A DNA stretch of 64,000 nt. Origin: Aminiphilus circumscriptus DSM 16581 (lineage in GTDB: Bacteria > Synergistota > Synergistia > Synergistales > Aminiphilaceae). The translations under genes and the position numbers were made by a program. This document shows positions 33,652-42,508 of the stretch, one piece after another. The notes beneath the pieces were generated by a model, which saw nothing but the letters and a program-made list of their open reading frames with translations, ran no database searches and was not told the origin of the DNA. The stretch spans positions 434,001 to 498,000 of the forward strand of contig NZ_JAFY01000002.1 of the NCBI RefSeq assembly GCF_000526375.1, given 5' to 3'. The stretch's first letter is position 1, and every line of letters starts with the position of its first letter.

Positions 33652-34722
33652 TCAGGCGTCTCCGAAGAGTTCTCGGAAAATCCCCTCCACCGTCTCGATG
33701 GAGGAACAGCGGGATACGTTGTCGCCGCAGAAGAAGAGTCCCTCCTCCCAATCGCCGCGATAGGCGTCCACGAGGGCCTGGGCGATGCAGAAGGCCTTGC
33801 GGTCCTTCTTGTAGGAGCAGTGGGAGAGGCAGTTGGCGATGCAGGGTTTGCTCGTCACGTCCCCTTCGAGATACTTCGCGACGAAGGGGTTTTTGATGGC
33901 CCGTCCCGGAATGCCCACGGGGCTCATGATGACCACCACGTCCTCGTCCTTCGCGTCGAGATAGGCCTGTTTGAAGCGGTCCGAGGCGTCGCACTCCTCG
34001 GTGCAGGCAAAGCGTGTCCCCATCTGGACGCCCCGGGCTCCAAGGGCGAAGGCGCGCTGCATGTCCTCGCGATTCCAGATTCCTCCCGCGGCAATGACCG
34101 GGATGTCCGCCTTCACTTCCTCCTCGAGGTACGCCACCAATTCGGGAACGACCTCCTCAAGGGAAAATTCCCGGGCCGTCACGTGTTCCATCTTCGTCGC
34201 TCCAAGGTGTCCTCCCGCGTGAAGAGGTGTCTCGACCACGAATCCGTCGGGCAGCCTCCCATAGGACTTCTCCCATTTCCGGAGTACGAGCTGTGCCGCC
34301 CTGGTGGAACTCACGATGGGCACCAGGGCGACCTGGGGAAAGTCCCTGGTGAGTTCCGGAAGCTTGAGCGGAAGTCCGGCGCCGGAGATGATCACGTCCG
34401 TGCCTCCTTCGCAGGCTGCCTGGATGTGGGTTTCGTAGTCCGTGAGAGCGACCATGCAGTTCACCGCAAGGATGCCCTCCGGAGCGATCCGGCGGGCATC
34501 CCGGAGCGCGTCACGCAATGCCAGTCGGTTTGCCTCGAAGTAGTTCCTTCCGTTGTAGTGCGGCGACGCACAGGCGACGCCGACACTGGCGATGGTGCCG
34601 ATGCCTCCCGCTTTCGCCGCGGCGCCGGCGAGGCGGGGTCCGGAGATCATGACGCCCATGCCTCCCTGGATCAGCGGAAATACAGGTGTGTGCTTTCCCA
34701 GGGTGAGTGTCGGATTGGTCAT
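33652..34722 (-). CDS. NAD(P)H-dependent flavin oxidoreductase (nitronate monooxygenase family)
   Basis: A 356-residue TIM-barrel flavoprotein of the nitronate monooxygenase/FabK family. It has PLIQGGMGVMISGPRLAGA at the N-terminus, ETPLHAGGHLGATK around the conserved His, IPVIAAGGIWN and GARGVQMGTRFACTEE (FMN phosphate binding). A C-terminal Cys-rich stretch (CIANCLSHCSYKKD, then CIAQ, FFCG, RCSS) is notable and may bind metal. The precise substrate is unknown: nitronates, an enoyl thioester or a quinone are all possible. GGAGGAAG precedes the ATG. Confidence 0.87.
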   Translation of the reverse strand: MTNPTLTLGKHTPVFPLIQGGMGVMISGPRLAGAAAKAGGIGTIASVGVACASPHYNGRNYFEANRLALRDALRDARRIAPEGILAVNCMVALTDYETHIQAACEGGTDVIISGAGLPLKLPELTRDFPQVALVPIVSSTRAAQLVLRKWEKSYGRLPDGFVVETPLHAGGHLGATKMEHVTAREFSLEEVVPELVAYLEEEVKADIPVIAAGGIWNREDMQRAFALGARGVQMGTRFACTEECDASDRFKQAYLDAKDEDVVVIMSPVGIPGRAIKNPFVAKYLEGDVTSKPCIANCLSHCSYKKDRKAFCIAQALVDAYRGDWEEGLFFCGDNVSRCSSIETVEGIFRELFGDA

Positions 34723-34872
34723 TTTCGCTCCACTTCCTCCCGTGTAGGTACCCGCGCTGCGGACGCGGTACGTTTCCTGGAAACAGGGTTTCTATTGTAC
34801 ACTCTTTAGCGTTTCTTCTCCACGAAAAAACAAGGAAAAGAAGACGATGGCACCATCCCGGAAACAACGCTC

Positions 34873-35370
34873 TCAGCGAGAATGGCCTCCCGTTTTTCCG
34901 GGAAAGCGCTTCCGATACACCGCCATGAGCCTCGCCAAGGATTCCGCCACATCACCCCGCTCCACCTTCTCCGCGACGACATCCAGGGCGGCATGTACCT
35001 CTTCGGCCGGAACGGAGCCGAGGGGTCTGTCTACGGGAGGTGCGCCATCCCGCGGCGGTGGCGGAACTCGTCCGACCGTCACGGTGATGCCGGAGACGAG
35101 GATGTTCCACTCTCTTTCCAGGTTTTTCACGATGCGCGCTCCCCGCATGACGAGTTCCTGAGCTGCCGCGGGGCTCTCCGCCACGACGAGGAGTTTTCCC
35201 TCCACGATCCGCCTCGGGGCGCTTCGTTTCGCCAGAAGCGGGCCCACCACGCTCTCCCAGTTCCGGGCACTCGCAGCGACCCGGATCCGGACTTTCGCTC
35301 CCTCGGGAAGGGAGTTCCAGAGCAGTTCCGAAAGAGGCTTCGCCGATCCCCTCCTCACGGTGCGTCTCAT
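34873..35370 (-). CDS. dciA: DciA-like protein (DUF721), helicase loader
   Basis: A 165-residue DUF721 protein. DciA proteins deliver the replicative helicase DnaB to the origin in bacteria lacking DnaC/DnaI. The core pattern is present: WESVVGPLLAKRSAPRRIVEGKLLVVAESPAAAQEL (shown here in parts as WESVVGPLLAKRS and GKLLVVAESPAAAQEL) followed by IVKNLEREWN. The ATG overlaps the mnmG stop by four bases (ATGA). Its place at the end of a dnaA-dnaN-recF-mnmG chain fits a replication role. Confidence 0.85.
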   Translation of the reverse strand: MRRTVRRGSAKPLSELLWNSLPEGAKVRIRVAASARNWESVVGPLLAKRSAPRRIVEGKLLVVAESPAAAQELVMRGARIVKNLEREWNILVSGITVTVGRVPPPPRDGAPPVDRPLGSVPAEEVHAALDVVAEKVERGDVAESLARLMAVYRKRFPGKTGGHSR

Positions 35371-37241
35371 GACGATCCTTTCCTCCGACGCCGTTCCAGG
35401 GCGATCCAGAGCAGCTGGAGATCCGCGGGGGTAACCCCGGAAATCCGCCCTGCCTGTCCCAATGTTCTCGGATGTACCGATTCGAGCTTCTGCAGCGCCT
35501 CGGAGGAAAGACCCGGAACGCCGCGCCACTCGAAATCGACAGGGACCTCAACCTTCTCCATGCGGGCGAGCCGCTCACAGGCCCGTTCCTGTCTCTTCAC
35601 ATAGCCTGCGTACTTCACCTCGATCTCCACGCGCTCCCGAATCTCTTTCTCCAACGGCTCGTCGGGAGGAGCGATGCGGACGAGAAGCGCATAATCCGCC
35701 TCGGGACGGCGGAGCAACTCCTCCGCGGTGACACTTTCCGAGAGAGGGGTGCTTCCCGCCTCCAGAAGAAGGCGGTTCACTTCAGGAGAGGGAGAAATTC
35801 GAATCGAGCGAAGCCGCTCCAGTTCCTCTTCAAGAGTTTTCCATCTCCGAAGCAGAACGTTCCAGCGGAAATCATCCAGGAGCCCCAGCTTTCTTCCCAG
35901 AGGAGCGAGGCGGCGGTCTGCGTTGTCGTGCCGCAGAAGAAGACGGTATTCACAGCGGCTGGTCAGCATGCGATAGGGCTCTCTCGTTCCCTTGGTGACC
36001 AGATCGTCCACGAGAACACCCATATAGGCCTCGGAGCGGCCCAAAACCACCGGGGACTCGCCGCGGAGAGTGAGCACCGCGTTGACTCCGGCAAGGATCC
36101 CCTGAGCCCCCGCTTCCTCGTAGCCGGAGGTTCCATTGATCTGTCCCGCGCAGAAGAGTCCTTTCACGCGTTTCGTCTCAAGCCAGGGAGTGAGCTGCGT
36201 CGGAGGAAGATAATCGTACTCGATGGCGTAGGCGGGACGGAGAATATGCGCCTTCTCGCACCCGGGAAGGGAGCGGACCATGCGCTCCTGGGCCCAGAGA
36301 GGAAGGCTCGACGAGAAATTCTGCATGTACACCTCGGCGCTGCCTCTCGCAGTGGGCTCGAGGAAGACCTGATGGCTTTCCTTGTCGGGAAAGCGCACCA
36401 CCCTGTCCTCGATGGAGGGGCAATACCGCGGACCGATGCCTTCGATACGCCCAGTGAAAAGCGGCGATTCGCCGAGGGCCTCCCGGATGATTCCGTGGGT
36501 TACCTCGGTCGTCCTCGTGAGATAGCAGGCAAAACCATCGTGCACCGCTCCTTCACTCCAATGGGAAAAGCAGAGGGGATCTCTCTCGCTTTGCTGGGGG
36601 GTGAGGGACTTCCAGTCCACCGTATCCGCATGGATGCGCGGCGGCGTCCCCGTCTTCAAACGCCCAACTTCGAATCCGTGCCGTCGCAGATCCTCCGTAA
36701 GTCCCTCCGCCGCAACCTGGCCGAGAGGTCCGGAGGCAAAATTGACCAAGCCGATGTGCACCTTTCCTCCGAGATAGGTTCCCGTGGTGAGAACGACCCG
36801 AGGTGCTCCGAACCGCACCTGTTCTCTGGTGACCACTCCTTCGACACGACCTCCGGAGACGAGGAGTCCTGTCACGAGACCTTGAAAGATATCGAGGGAG
36901 GAGGTGGATTCAAGAACATGTTTCATAGTACGGTGATATTCCACAAGATCGCACTGGGCGCGCAGCGTACGCACCGCAGGCCCCTTGGAGGTGTTCAGCA
37001 CCCGAATATGCAGTGTCGAGGCGTCCGTGACCCGCCCCTGCTCACCTCCGAGGGAGTCAATCTCTCTGATGAGGTGTCCCTTCGCAGGGCCTCCCATGGC
37101 GGGATTGCAGGCCATGAGAGCGGTATTGTCCAGGGAGAGATTCAAAAGCAGCGTGGAAGCGCCCATGCGAGCCGCTGCAAGAGCCGCCTCGGTCCCCGCA
37201 TGACCTCCTCCCACAACGATCACATCGTAGTGCTCCTTCAT
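35367..37241 (-). CDS. mnmG: tRNA uridine-34 5-carboxymethylaminomethyl modification enzyme MnmG (GidA)
   Basis: A 624-residue FAD protein that with MnmE modifies U34 of tRNAs. The N-terminal FAD motif VVVGGGHAGTEAALAAARMG, ACNPAMGGPAKGHL, VLTTGTYLGGKVHIG, GRIEGIGPRYCPSIEDKV-like sequence (here GIGPRYCPSIEDRV), LFCAGQINGTSGYEEAG and the C-terminal helical GidA domain are all present. Full length. It follows recF by 15 nt in the origin-proximal operon. Confidence 0.97.
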   Translation of the reverse strand: MKEHYDVIVVGGGHAGTEAALAAARMGASTLLLNLSLDNTALMACNPAMGGPAKGHLIREIDSLGGEQGRVTDASTLHIRVLNTSKGPAVRTLRAQCDLVEYHRTMKHVLESTSSLDIFQGLVTGLLVSGGRVEGVVTREQVRFGAPRVVLTTGTYLGGKVHIGLVNFASGPLGQVAAEGLTEDLRRHGFEVGRLKTGTPPRIHADTVDWKSLTPQQSERDPLCFSHWSEGAVHDGFACYLTRTTEVTHGIIREALGESPLFTGRIEGIGPRYCPSIEDRVVRFPDKESHQVFLEPTARGSAEVYMQNFSSSLPLWAQERMVRSLPGCEKAHILRPAYAIEYDYLPPTQLTPWLETKRVKGLFCAGQINGTSGYEEAGAQGILAGVNAVLTLRGESPVVLGRSEAYMGVLVDDLVTKGTREPYRMLTSRCEYRLLLRHDNADRRLAPLGRKLGLLDDFRWNVLLRRWKTLEEELERLRSIRISPSPEVNRLLLEAGSTPLSESVTAEELLRRPEADYALLVRIAPPDEPLEKEIRERVEIEVKYAGYVKRQERACERLARMEKVEVPVDFEWRGVPGLSSEALQKLESVHPRTLGQAGRISGVTPADLQLLWIALERRRRKGSS

Positions 37242-37256
37242 CTTCCTTCGCCTTCC

Positions 37257-38315
37257 TCATTTCAAAGGAGAAATATGCCCTTCGTGAACTCTCCATTCTT
37301 TTCCGGGCCACTCGTAGGGCGTCCCCTCCGCCGTTGCGGCGAAGATCTGCCATCCCGTTGCAGCGAGAGAGGAGAAGAGAAGTCCTCTTCCCTCTCCATC
37401 GAGTTCCGCCGCAACTTCATCAAGAAGAAGCAGGGGGCAACGCCGCAGACGACGCTCTACCACGTATCCCGCGGCGAGCATGAGAGCGACGGCGAGACGA
37501 CGACGCTGTCCCCGACTCAACACGACCGAAGCCGCCTGTTCCTCCACACCGAGAAAGAGGTCGTCCCGATGGGGACCCACAAGAGGAGAGCCGACGAGAC
37601 GCTCTCTTTTTTCCAGAAGAGAGAGGGATTTCCAGTATTCCTCCATGGGATTTCCCTCTCCGACACATCCTCCTCGGGAAAAAACGAGGGACACCTCCGC
37701 GGGAAGAAGCGCATGCATCGCGGAGAGTCCCTCCACAAGGAGACGAACGGCCATCTCTCGGGAACTCCAGAGCCATCCCGCAAGAGGCGCCAGGACTCTT
37801 GCGGTGAGTTCCACGTTTTTTCCCTGGCGCAGGAGAATGACCCTCGACCGAAGAGCCCGCTTGTACTCATGAAGTTTCGATGCATACAGAGGAAGAAGAA
37901 GTGCACAGAGCTGATCCAGAAATCGTCTCCGGATTCCCGGAGATCCCTCCACGAGAGCCAAATCTTCCGGAAGAAACGCGAGGGAAGGAATCCTCGGGCG
38001 AAGATCAGCCGCACCACACCGTTTTCCGTTGCATCCGAGCTGTGTAGATCTACCTACCACGGCTGCGGACACAACCCTTTCCTCCCCCTCGAACTCTCCC
38101 GAAAGATACACCCCCCCGTCCCCTCCCCAGGCCCGCATCTGGGAGGTCTTCCTTCCAGGAAAGGGACCCCACCCGGTCATCAGAGAGAGCGCCTCCAGAG
38201 CGTTCGTTTTTCCAGCCCCATTCGGCCCCACGAGAAGATGAAGTCCTTCGCCCCATTCGATGCGCTGGACAGCAAGATTGCGAAATCCTCTCCATTCCGT
38301 CCGCTTACAGCGCAT
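37257..38315 (-). CDS. recF: DNA replication and repair protein RecF
   Basis: A 352-residue SMC-like ATPase that loads RecA at gaps. It has Walker A GPNGAGKTNALEALSLM, FRNL near the N-terminus, VEGSPGIRRRFLDQ, the signature VLSRGQRRRLAVALMLA and Walker B LLLLDEVAAELD. ATG 38315 overlaps the dnaN 3' end by 11 nt and gives the usual N-terminus (MRCKRTEWRGFRN); upstream ATGs would add an Arg-rich tail not found in the family. Confidence 0.94.
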   Translation of the reverse strand: MRCKRTEWRGFRNLAVQRIEWGEGLHLLVGPNGAGKTNALEALSLMTGWGPFPGRKTSQMRAWGGDGGVYLSGEFEGEERVVSAAVVGRSTQLGCNGKRCGAADLRPRIPSLAFLPEDLALVEGSPGIRRRFLDQLCALLLPLYASKLHEYKRALRSRVILLRQGKNVELTARVLAPLAGWLWSSREMAVRLLVEGLSAMHALLPAEVSLVFSRGGCVGEGNPMEEYWKSLSLLEKRERLVGSPLVGPHRDDLFLGVEEQAASVVLSRGQRRRLAVALMLAAGYVVERRLRRCPLLLLDEVAAELDGEGRGLLFSSLAATGWQIFAATAEGTPYEWPGKEWRVHEGHISPLK

Positions 38316-39453
38316 TCTCCTCCGAAAAAGCATCCTCCTCCGAAAGAGCGATGGGCATGGCCACATAGAGAAACGCATCATCGTCGGGACGCGACATGGT
38401 CATCTGCCCTACGGAACCGTTGAAGGAAAGATGCACCAGAGTTCCGGAGACCGCCTTGAGACCGTCAAGGAGGAACCGCACGTTGAAGGCGATCCGGAGA
38501 GGCTCTCCGTCTATCTCCGCGTCGAGTTCCTCCATCGCGTCTCCCACCTCGGGAGCTTGAGCGGAAATGTGGAGGTTCCCCGCAGGTGAAAGTTGAAGCA
38601 CCACCATACGGGTGAAATCGCGAACGATAAGGTCCATTCTTTCCACCGCGGCAAGGAGTGCATCCTTGTCCATCACCATCCAGGTTGTTCGGTCCTTGGC
38701 GAGAAATTTCTCGTAGGCCGGAAATTTGGTATCGATACGCCTGACCGAAAACTCCCCCCCTGGAAACTGGAAGAAAGCCTGGGCTCCATCGACGAGAATC
38801 CGCACAGGATCCTCGCTCTCGCAGGAGGAGAGAACCCGGCCAAGCTCTCGGAGACCGCGGATGGGAAGAACGAGTTGTGCCCCCTGAGTCCCTTCCCTCA
38901 CCATCGTTCGAGAGAGAGAGAGCCGCCGTGTATCCGTGGCAGCCACGGTGAGCCGCCCTTCCTCAAGCTGCAGGGAAGCGCCACTCAGATACTGAGGAAA
39001 CTCGTCATTTACAGACCCGGAAATACTTCCTTCTCCAAGAACACGAAGCAGTTCTCCACAGGAAAGATCGCAGTAGTATTCCCCCGTGGCGGAGGAAGGA
39101 ATCCGCGGAAATTCCTCAACCCTGTATGTTCCAAAACGATACTTGTTTCTTCCGGCAGTTATGAGAGCGCTTCCCTCGCTCACTTCCACAGTGAACTGCT
39201 TTGCCGGAATCTTCTTGAATATATCCCCCACAACCTTGACGGGAAACACGGCGGATCCATTCCTCTCCACAGTGATTCCTTGGGCATTGCAGGTGAGACA
39301 TGTCTTCAAGTCCGTTGCCTGGAGCGTAATGTGATTTTCCTCAGCGGTACAGAGAACTCCGGTAAGAGTGTTCACAGCGCTGGAGGTTCCCACATTCCGT
39401 TCGGCGAGTTGCCAGCTTTTGAGAAAAGGAACTTTGTCGATGTTGAGTCTCAT
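38305..39453 (-). CDS. dnaN: DNA polymerase III beta subunit (sliding clamp)
   Basis: A 382-residue sliding clamp with three clamp-fold repeats. Recognisable segments are LEEGRLTVAATDTRRLSLSR-type sequence (here RLTVAATDTRRLSLS), RIDTKFPAYEKFL and the C-terminal MPIALSEED. It encircles DNA and holds polymerase III. The C-terminus continues beyond the usual MP(M/I)RL end by about 15 acidic residues. It lies 231 nt downstream of dnaA, across a cluster of DnaA boxes. Confidence 0.95.
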   Translation of the reverse strand: MRLNIDKVPFLKSWQLAERNVGTSSAVNTLTGVLCTAEENHITLQATDLKTCLTCNAQGITVERNGSAVFPVKVVGDIFKKIPAKQFTVEVSEGSALITAGRNKYRFGTYRVEEFPRIPSSATGEYYCDLSCGELLRVLGEGSISGSVNDEFPQYLSGASLQLEEGRLTVAATDTRRLSLSRTMVREGTQGAQLVLPIRGLRELGRVLSSCESEDPVRILVDGAQAFFQFPGGEFSVRRIDTKFPAYEKFLAKDRTTWMVMDKDALLAAVERMDLIVRDFTRMVVLQLSPAGNLHISAQAPEVGDAMEELDAEIDGEPLRIAFNVRFLLDGLKAVSGTLVHLSFNGSVGQMTMSRPDDDAFLYVAMPIALSEEDAFSEENAL

Positions 39454-39712
39454 CGGCGGTCACATCCTTCCACAATTAGTACTGCTTTTTATCTCTTGAA
39501 GAACAGTCGTATAAGTAATAGGGACTGTGTGAACTGTGGAAAAGTCCTACGGAAACCTACAACGAAGGAAAAGAGCCTGTGGAAAAGAAGAAGAGGAAAT
39601 CCTCTTTGTTATCCACATTATCCACAGAACTATTGTGGAAATACCCTCCTTAGTTCGTTTTCCACAGTGCAATGCACCGGGAAATCACAGCTTTTTACGG
39701 ATGTTATCCACA
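39454..39712. promoter_or_regulatory. DnaA-box cluster between dnaN and dnaA
   Basis: Two perfect tandem DnaA boxes TTATCCACA at 39609-39617 and 39618-39626 and a third at 39704-39712 (inside the 3' end of dnaA), plus several near matches (TGTGGAAAA, TTTTCCACA). The dnaN promoter must also lie here. Confidence 0.8.
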
Positions 39713-41007
39713 ATACTTGCCACGCGAATATTGGTCCTGACAAGTTCCTCTATTTTTCTGCAGGCATGGAGCACCGTCGTATGGTCCTTCTTGTTATAGG
39801 CGAAACCCACCTGTTGCAGGCTGGCTTCGGTGAGTTCCCTGCAAAGGTACATTCCCACCTGGCGGGCCAGGGCTATTTCAGAGGTTCGTTTGGCGCTCGA
39901 GAGATCCTCCACGCTGAGACCGAAGGCTTCCGCCGTGAGCTGTTGAATGAGGTTCACACTCACCGGGCCCCGAGAGACGTTTTTGATGATGTCCTTCAGC
40001 CATTCCGAGACATTTTCCACGGTGATAGGTTCCATGTTCAGTTGAGAGCAGGCGACGACCCGATTGAGTGAACCCTCCAATTCCCGGATGTTACTGGGAA
40101 TGTTTTGGGCGAGAAAATAGATGACGTCTTCGGGGACGCTGTAACCGCGAAATTCCGCCTTTTTCTGGAGAATGGCGATGCGTGTCTCCAGGTCGGGAGG
40201 CTGTATGTCAGTGACGAGACCCCATTCGAAGCGGCTTACCAGACGTTCCTCGATGCGTTGAATTTCCTTCGGCGGTCGATCGGAGCTGATGACGACCTGT
40301 TTTTTCGCGTCATAAAGACTGTTGAAGGTATGAAAGAATTCTTCCTGGGTGCTCTCCTTGTTTGCGAGAAACTGAATATCATCAATGAGAAGAACATCTA
40401 CATTTCGATACTTTGCCTTGAAGTCCTGAGTACGGTTGTTTTGAATGGCACTGATGAGTTCATTGGTGAATTTCTCGGAACTCACATAGACCACTTTTGT
40501 GGAGGGATTGCTGTCCCACACGTAATGTCCGATGGCGTGCATGAGGTGTGTTTTTCCCAACCCCACTCCTCCCCAGATGAAAAGGGGATTGTAGGCCACA
40601 CCGGGGGACTCCGCCACGGCAAGGCTGGAGGCATGTGCGAGACGATTCGCTTTTCCCACGACAAAGGAATCAAAGACATACATGGGGTTGAGTCCGCCCT
40701 TGTTTCCCTGGGGAGGCTGAGCGGCGCGCTCGGCACGCTTTTGTTCGTCACCTCGAACCTCCGTCCCTACTTGAAGGATGACGCTCTCGGCAATCTCAAG
40801 CTGTTGCGCGATCTTGTCCAGAGACGGGAGGAATCTCGTCTGGATTTGTTCCTTCACGAATACGTTCGGGACGTCCAGCACAAGCTTCCTCTCGCTGAGA
40901 GAGACGGGAAGGCAGGTCTTGAGCCAAATCTCTGCCGCTCCGGCAGGGAGGTCCTCTTTCGCTGCAGAGAGAAGAGCGGTCCAAAGGGTGTTCAGTTCAT
41001 CTGTCAT
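39685..41007 (-). CDS. dnaA: Chromosomal replication initiator DnaA
   Basis: A 440-residue initiator. Domain I (1-80) interacts with helicase, a short domain II linker follows, then the AAA+ domain III with Walker A GGVGLGKTHLMHAIG, Walker B VLLIDDIQFLANK and RLVSRFEWGLVTDI, and domain IV with the DNA-binding signature KKDHTTVLHACRKIEEL. ATG 41007 follows GGAG at 8-9 nt. It binds the DnaA boxes on both sides of its own gene to open the origin. Confidence 0.97.
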   Translation of the reverse strand: MTDELNTLWTALLSAAKEDLPAGAAEIWLKTCLPVSLSERKLVLDVPNVFVKEQIQTRFLPSLDKIAQQLEIAESVILQVGTEVRGDEQKRAERAAQPPQGNKGGLNPMYVFDSFVVGKANRLAHASSLAVAESPGVAYNPLFIWGGVGLGKTHLMHAIGHYVWDSNPSTKVVYVSSEKFTNELISAIQNNRTQDFKAKYRNVDVLLIDDIQFLANKESTQEEFFHTFNSLYDAKKQVVISSDRPPKEIQRIEERLVSRFEWGLVTDIQPPDLETRIAILQKKAEFRGYSVPEDVIYFLAQNIPSNIRELEGSLNRVVACSQLNMEPITVENVSEWLKDIIKNVSRGPVSVNLIQQLTAEAFGLSVEDLSSAKRTSEIALARQVGMYLCRELTEASLQQVGFAYNKKDHTTVLHACRKIEELVRTNIRVASIVDNIRKKL

Positions 41008-41039
41008 AACAATCACTCCAAAGAAAAACGGCGATATGA

Positions 41040-41385
41040 GACAAAAGGTTTTCCACAGCGGTGCAGTCCATCTTACCATACAAGCCCCTTAGGGGATGAT
41101 TTTTCGTGGAAAACTCGAAGGAAGAGCGTGGTCGAAAAATTGTGTATAAAGGTCCATTCTCGTTTGAATTCTTACCTTGTTTATGGATATATGCATCCCC
41201 CATGCCTCCAGTTTTCCACAAAAGAGGAAAGTTGGAGGAGAACTCTGTGGATAGAGCGGAAGACGTTGCGGGAAGGGATGAGAAAGTTGTCCACAAAAAA
41301 TACCGTTTTCGATATCATCCTTAAGGCTTGAAAGCGCGAAAAGAAAGGTTATCCACACCCTTATCCACATATGTGGATAAGGCAC
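41040..41385. other. Probable chromosomal origin of replication (oriC), upstream part
   Basis: The non-coding region upstream of dnaA carries three perfect DnaA boxes within 32 nt: TTATCCACA at 41349-41357 and 41361-41369 and TGTGGATAA at 41372-41380. There are also near matches at 41246-41254 (TGTGGATAG), 41287-41295 (TTGTCCACA), 41212-41220 and 41049-41057 (TTTTCCACA). An AT-richer stretch at about 41120-41190 could be the unwinding element. Together with 39454-39712 this looks like a bipartite origin around dnaA. GC-skew analysis would settle it. Confidence 0.82.
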
Positions 41386-41503
41386 GTCATTTTTCCCCTC
41401 GATTCCACCGTTTTTGTCTTTCTCCTTCGCGCTCTTCCTGAAAGATACAAGGAGAACTATACTTGGGGTGTGAAAACGACGATACGAGTGAAGGAGGATG
41501 GCT

Positions 41504-42508
41504 ATGCAGCCTTTACTTCACATTGTGAGCCACACCGATATGGACGGAGTGACCGCTGCCGCCGTGGCATGGCACGCCCATTATCCGGAGAATGCACCCC
41601 TTCGAGTGAGTCTCGCCGGATACGGCGAGGTGGATGAACTCATGCTGGAAACACTTCGGGGAGATGCGAGACTCCTGGTGCTTGATCTGTTCTGTCAGCG
41701 CCGGGAAACGGTGGACGAGGTGGACACTCTTTTTCCCGAAGGAGACGAACCGTTGCTCTTCGACCATCACAAGACGACGGAGGAGCGTTTCGGCAACCGG
41801 AAATGGATGGTCATCGACACGAGTGCCTGCGCGGCCAAAGTGTATTACGACTGGGTTCTGAAGAGGGATCTTCCGGCCGCTCCGCGGCGGCGGCTTGAAT
41901 CTCTTGCGGATCTCGTGGACATCGCCAACGACAGGGACCTCTGGCTCGGGAAAAGGACGGAAAGCCGTCTGTGGCAGGCTTTAGTGACTCTCTGCGGTCC
42001 CTGGAGCGTCTTCGCCCGTCTCGTGGCGAGTCCCTCCTCCACGCTGACGGAGGAGGAAAAGGATACGGCGGAGCGTTTCGTGGTTCGTCAGGAGGAGCGA
42101 TTCTCCCGGGCGAGGGAAAAGGTGATCCGCTCCGGGGACGCCCTCGTCTGGGTCGGGGCGGACCTCCTGGAGTACGGGGACGTGTCCGATTTCTGCGGTC
42201 TTCTTCTCGATCGCTCGGACGATCCCCCAAGACTGGTGGCGGTGGCGAACCGCAAGGTCTCCGGCGATTGGGCCATCTCCATGCGGAGCCGGGAAGGACT
42301 CGCGGGACGTCTCGTCGGACTGCTCAGGGATGGGCGGAAGGTCCGCGGCGGCGGTCACGGGGACGCGGCGGCGCTCTACTACCCCTCTTCGTACAAGGAA
42401 GGACAGATCCGGGACACGCTGCTCTCGGGAATTCGTACCGCCGATGACCAGGACCGCCCCATGGGGCTTTCCCTGGGAGATCTTCTGCAGGCGAAGCTGG
42501 GCAAATGA
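41504..42508 (+). CDS. DHH-family phosphoesterase (DHHA1)
   Basis: A 334-residue protein with the DHH metal-site motifs: SHTDMDGVTAAAV at the N-terminus, LVLDLF, LLFDHHKTTEERFG (the DHH triad) and the C-terminal DHHA1 segment VRGGGHGDAAALYY. The family includes oligoribonuclease NrnA, c-di-AMP phosphodiesterases and uncharacterised enzymes; the substrate is uncertain. ATG 41504 is preferred over 41498 because GGAGG is 6 nt upstream. It is transcribed away from the origin and overlaps the next gene by ATGA. Confidence 0.88.
   Translation: MQPLLHIVSHTDMDGVTAAAVAWHAHYPENAPLRVSLAGYGEVDELMLETLRGDARLLVLDLFCQRRETVDEVDTLFPEGDEPLLFDHHKTTEERFGNRKWMVIDTSACAAKVYYDWVLKRDLPAAPRRRLESLADLVDIANDRDLWLGKRTESRLWQALVTLCGPWSVFARLVASPSSTLTEEEKDTAERFVVRQEERFSRAREKVIRSGDALVWVGADLLEYGDVSDFCGLLLDRSDDPPRLVAVANRKVSGDWAISMRSREGLAGRLVGLLRDGRKVRGGGHGDAAALYYPSSYKEGQIRDTLLSGIRTADDQDRPMGLSLGDLLQAKLGK

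Noticed and set aside
35472-38423. 983-codon plus-strand frame opposite mnmG and recF
   Set aside because: No domain or membrane pattern; it is the antisense of two clearly conserved genes.
38593-41331. Plus-strand frames opposite dnaN and dnaA
   Set aside because: Shadows of the replication genes, with no plausible start sites.
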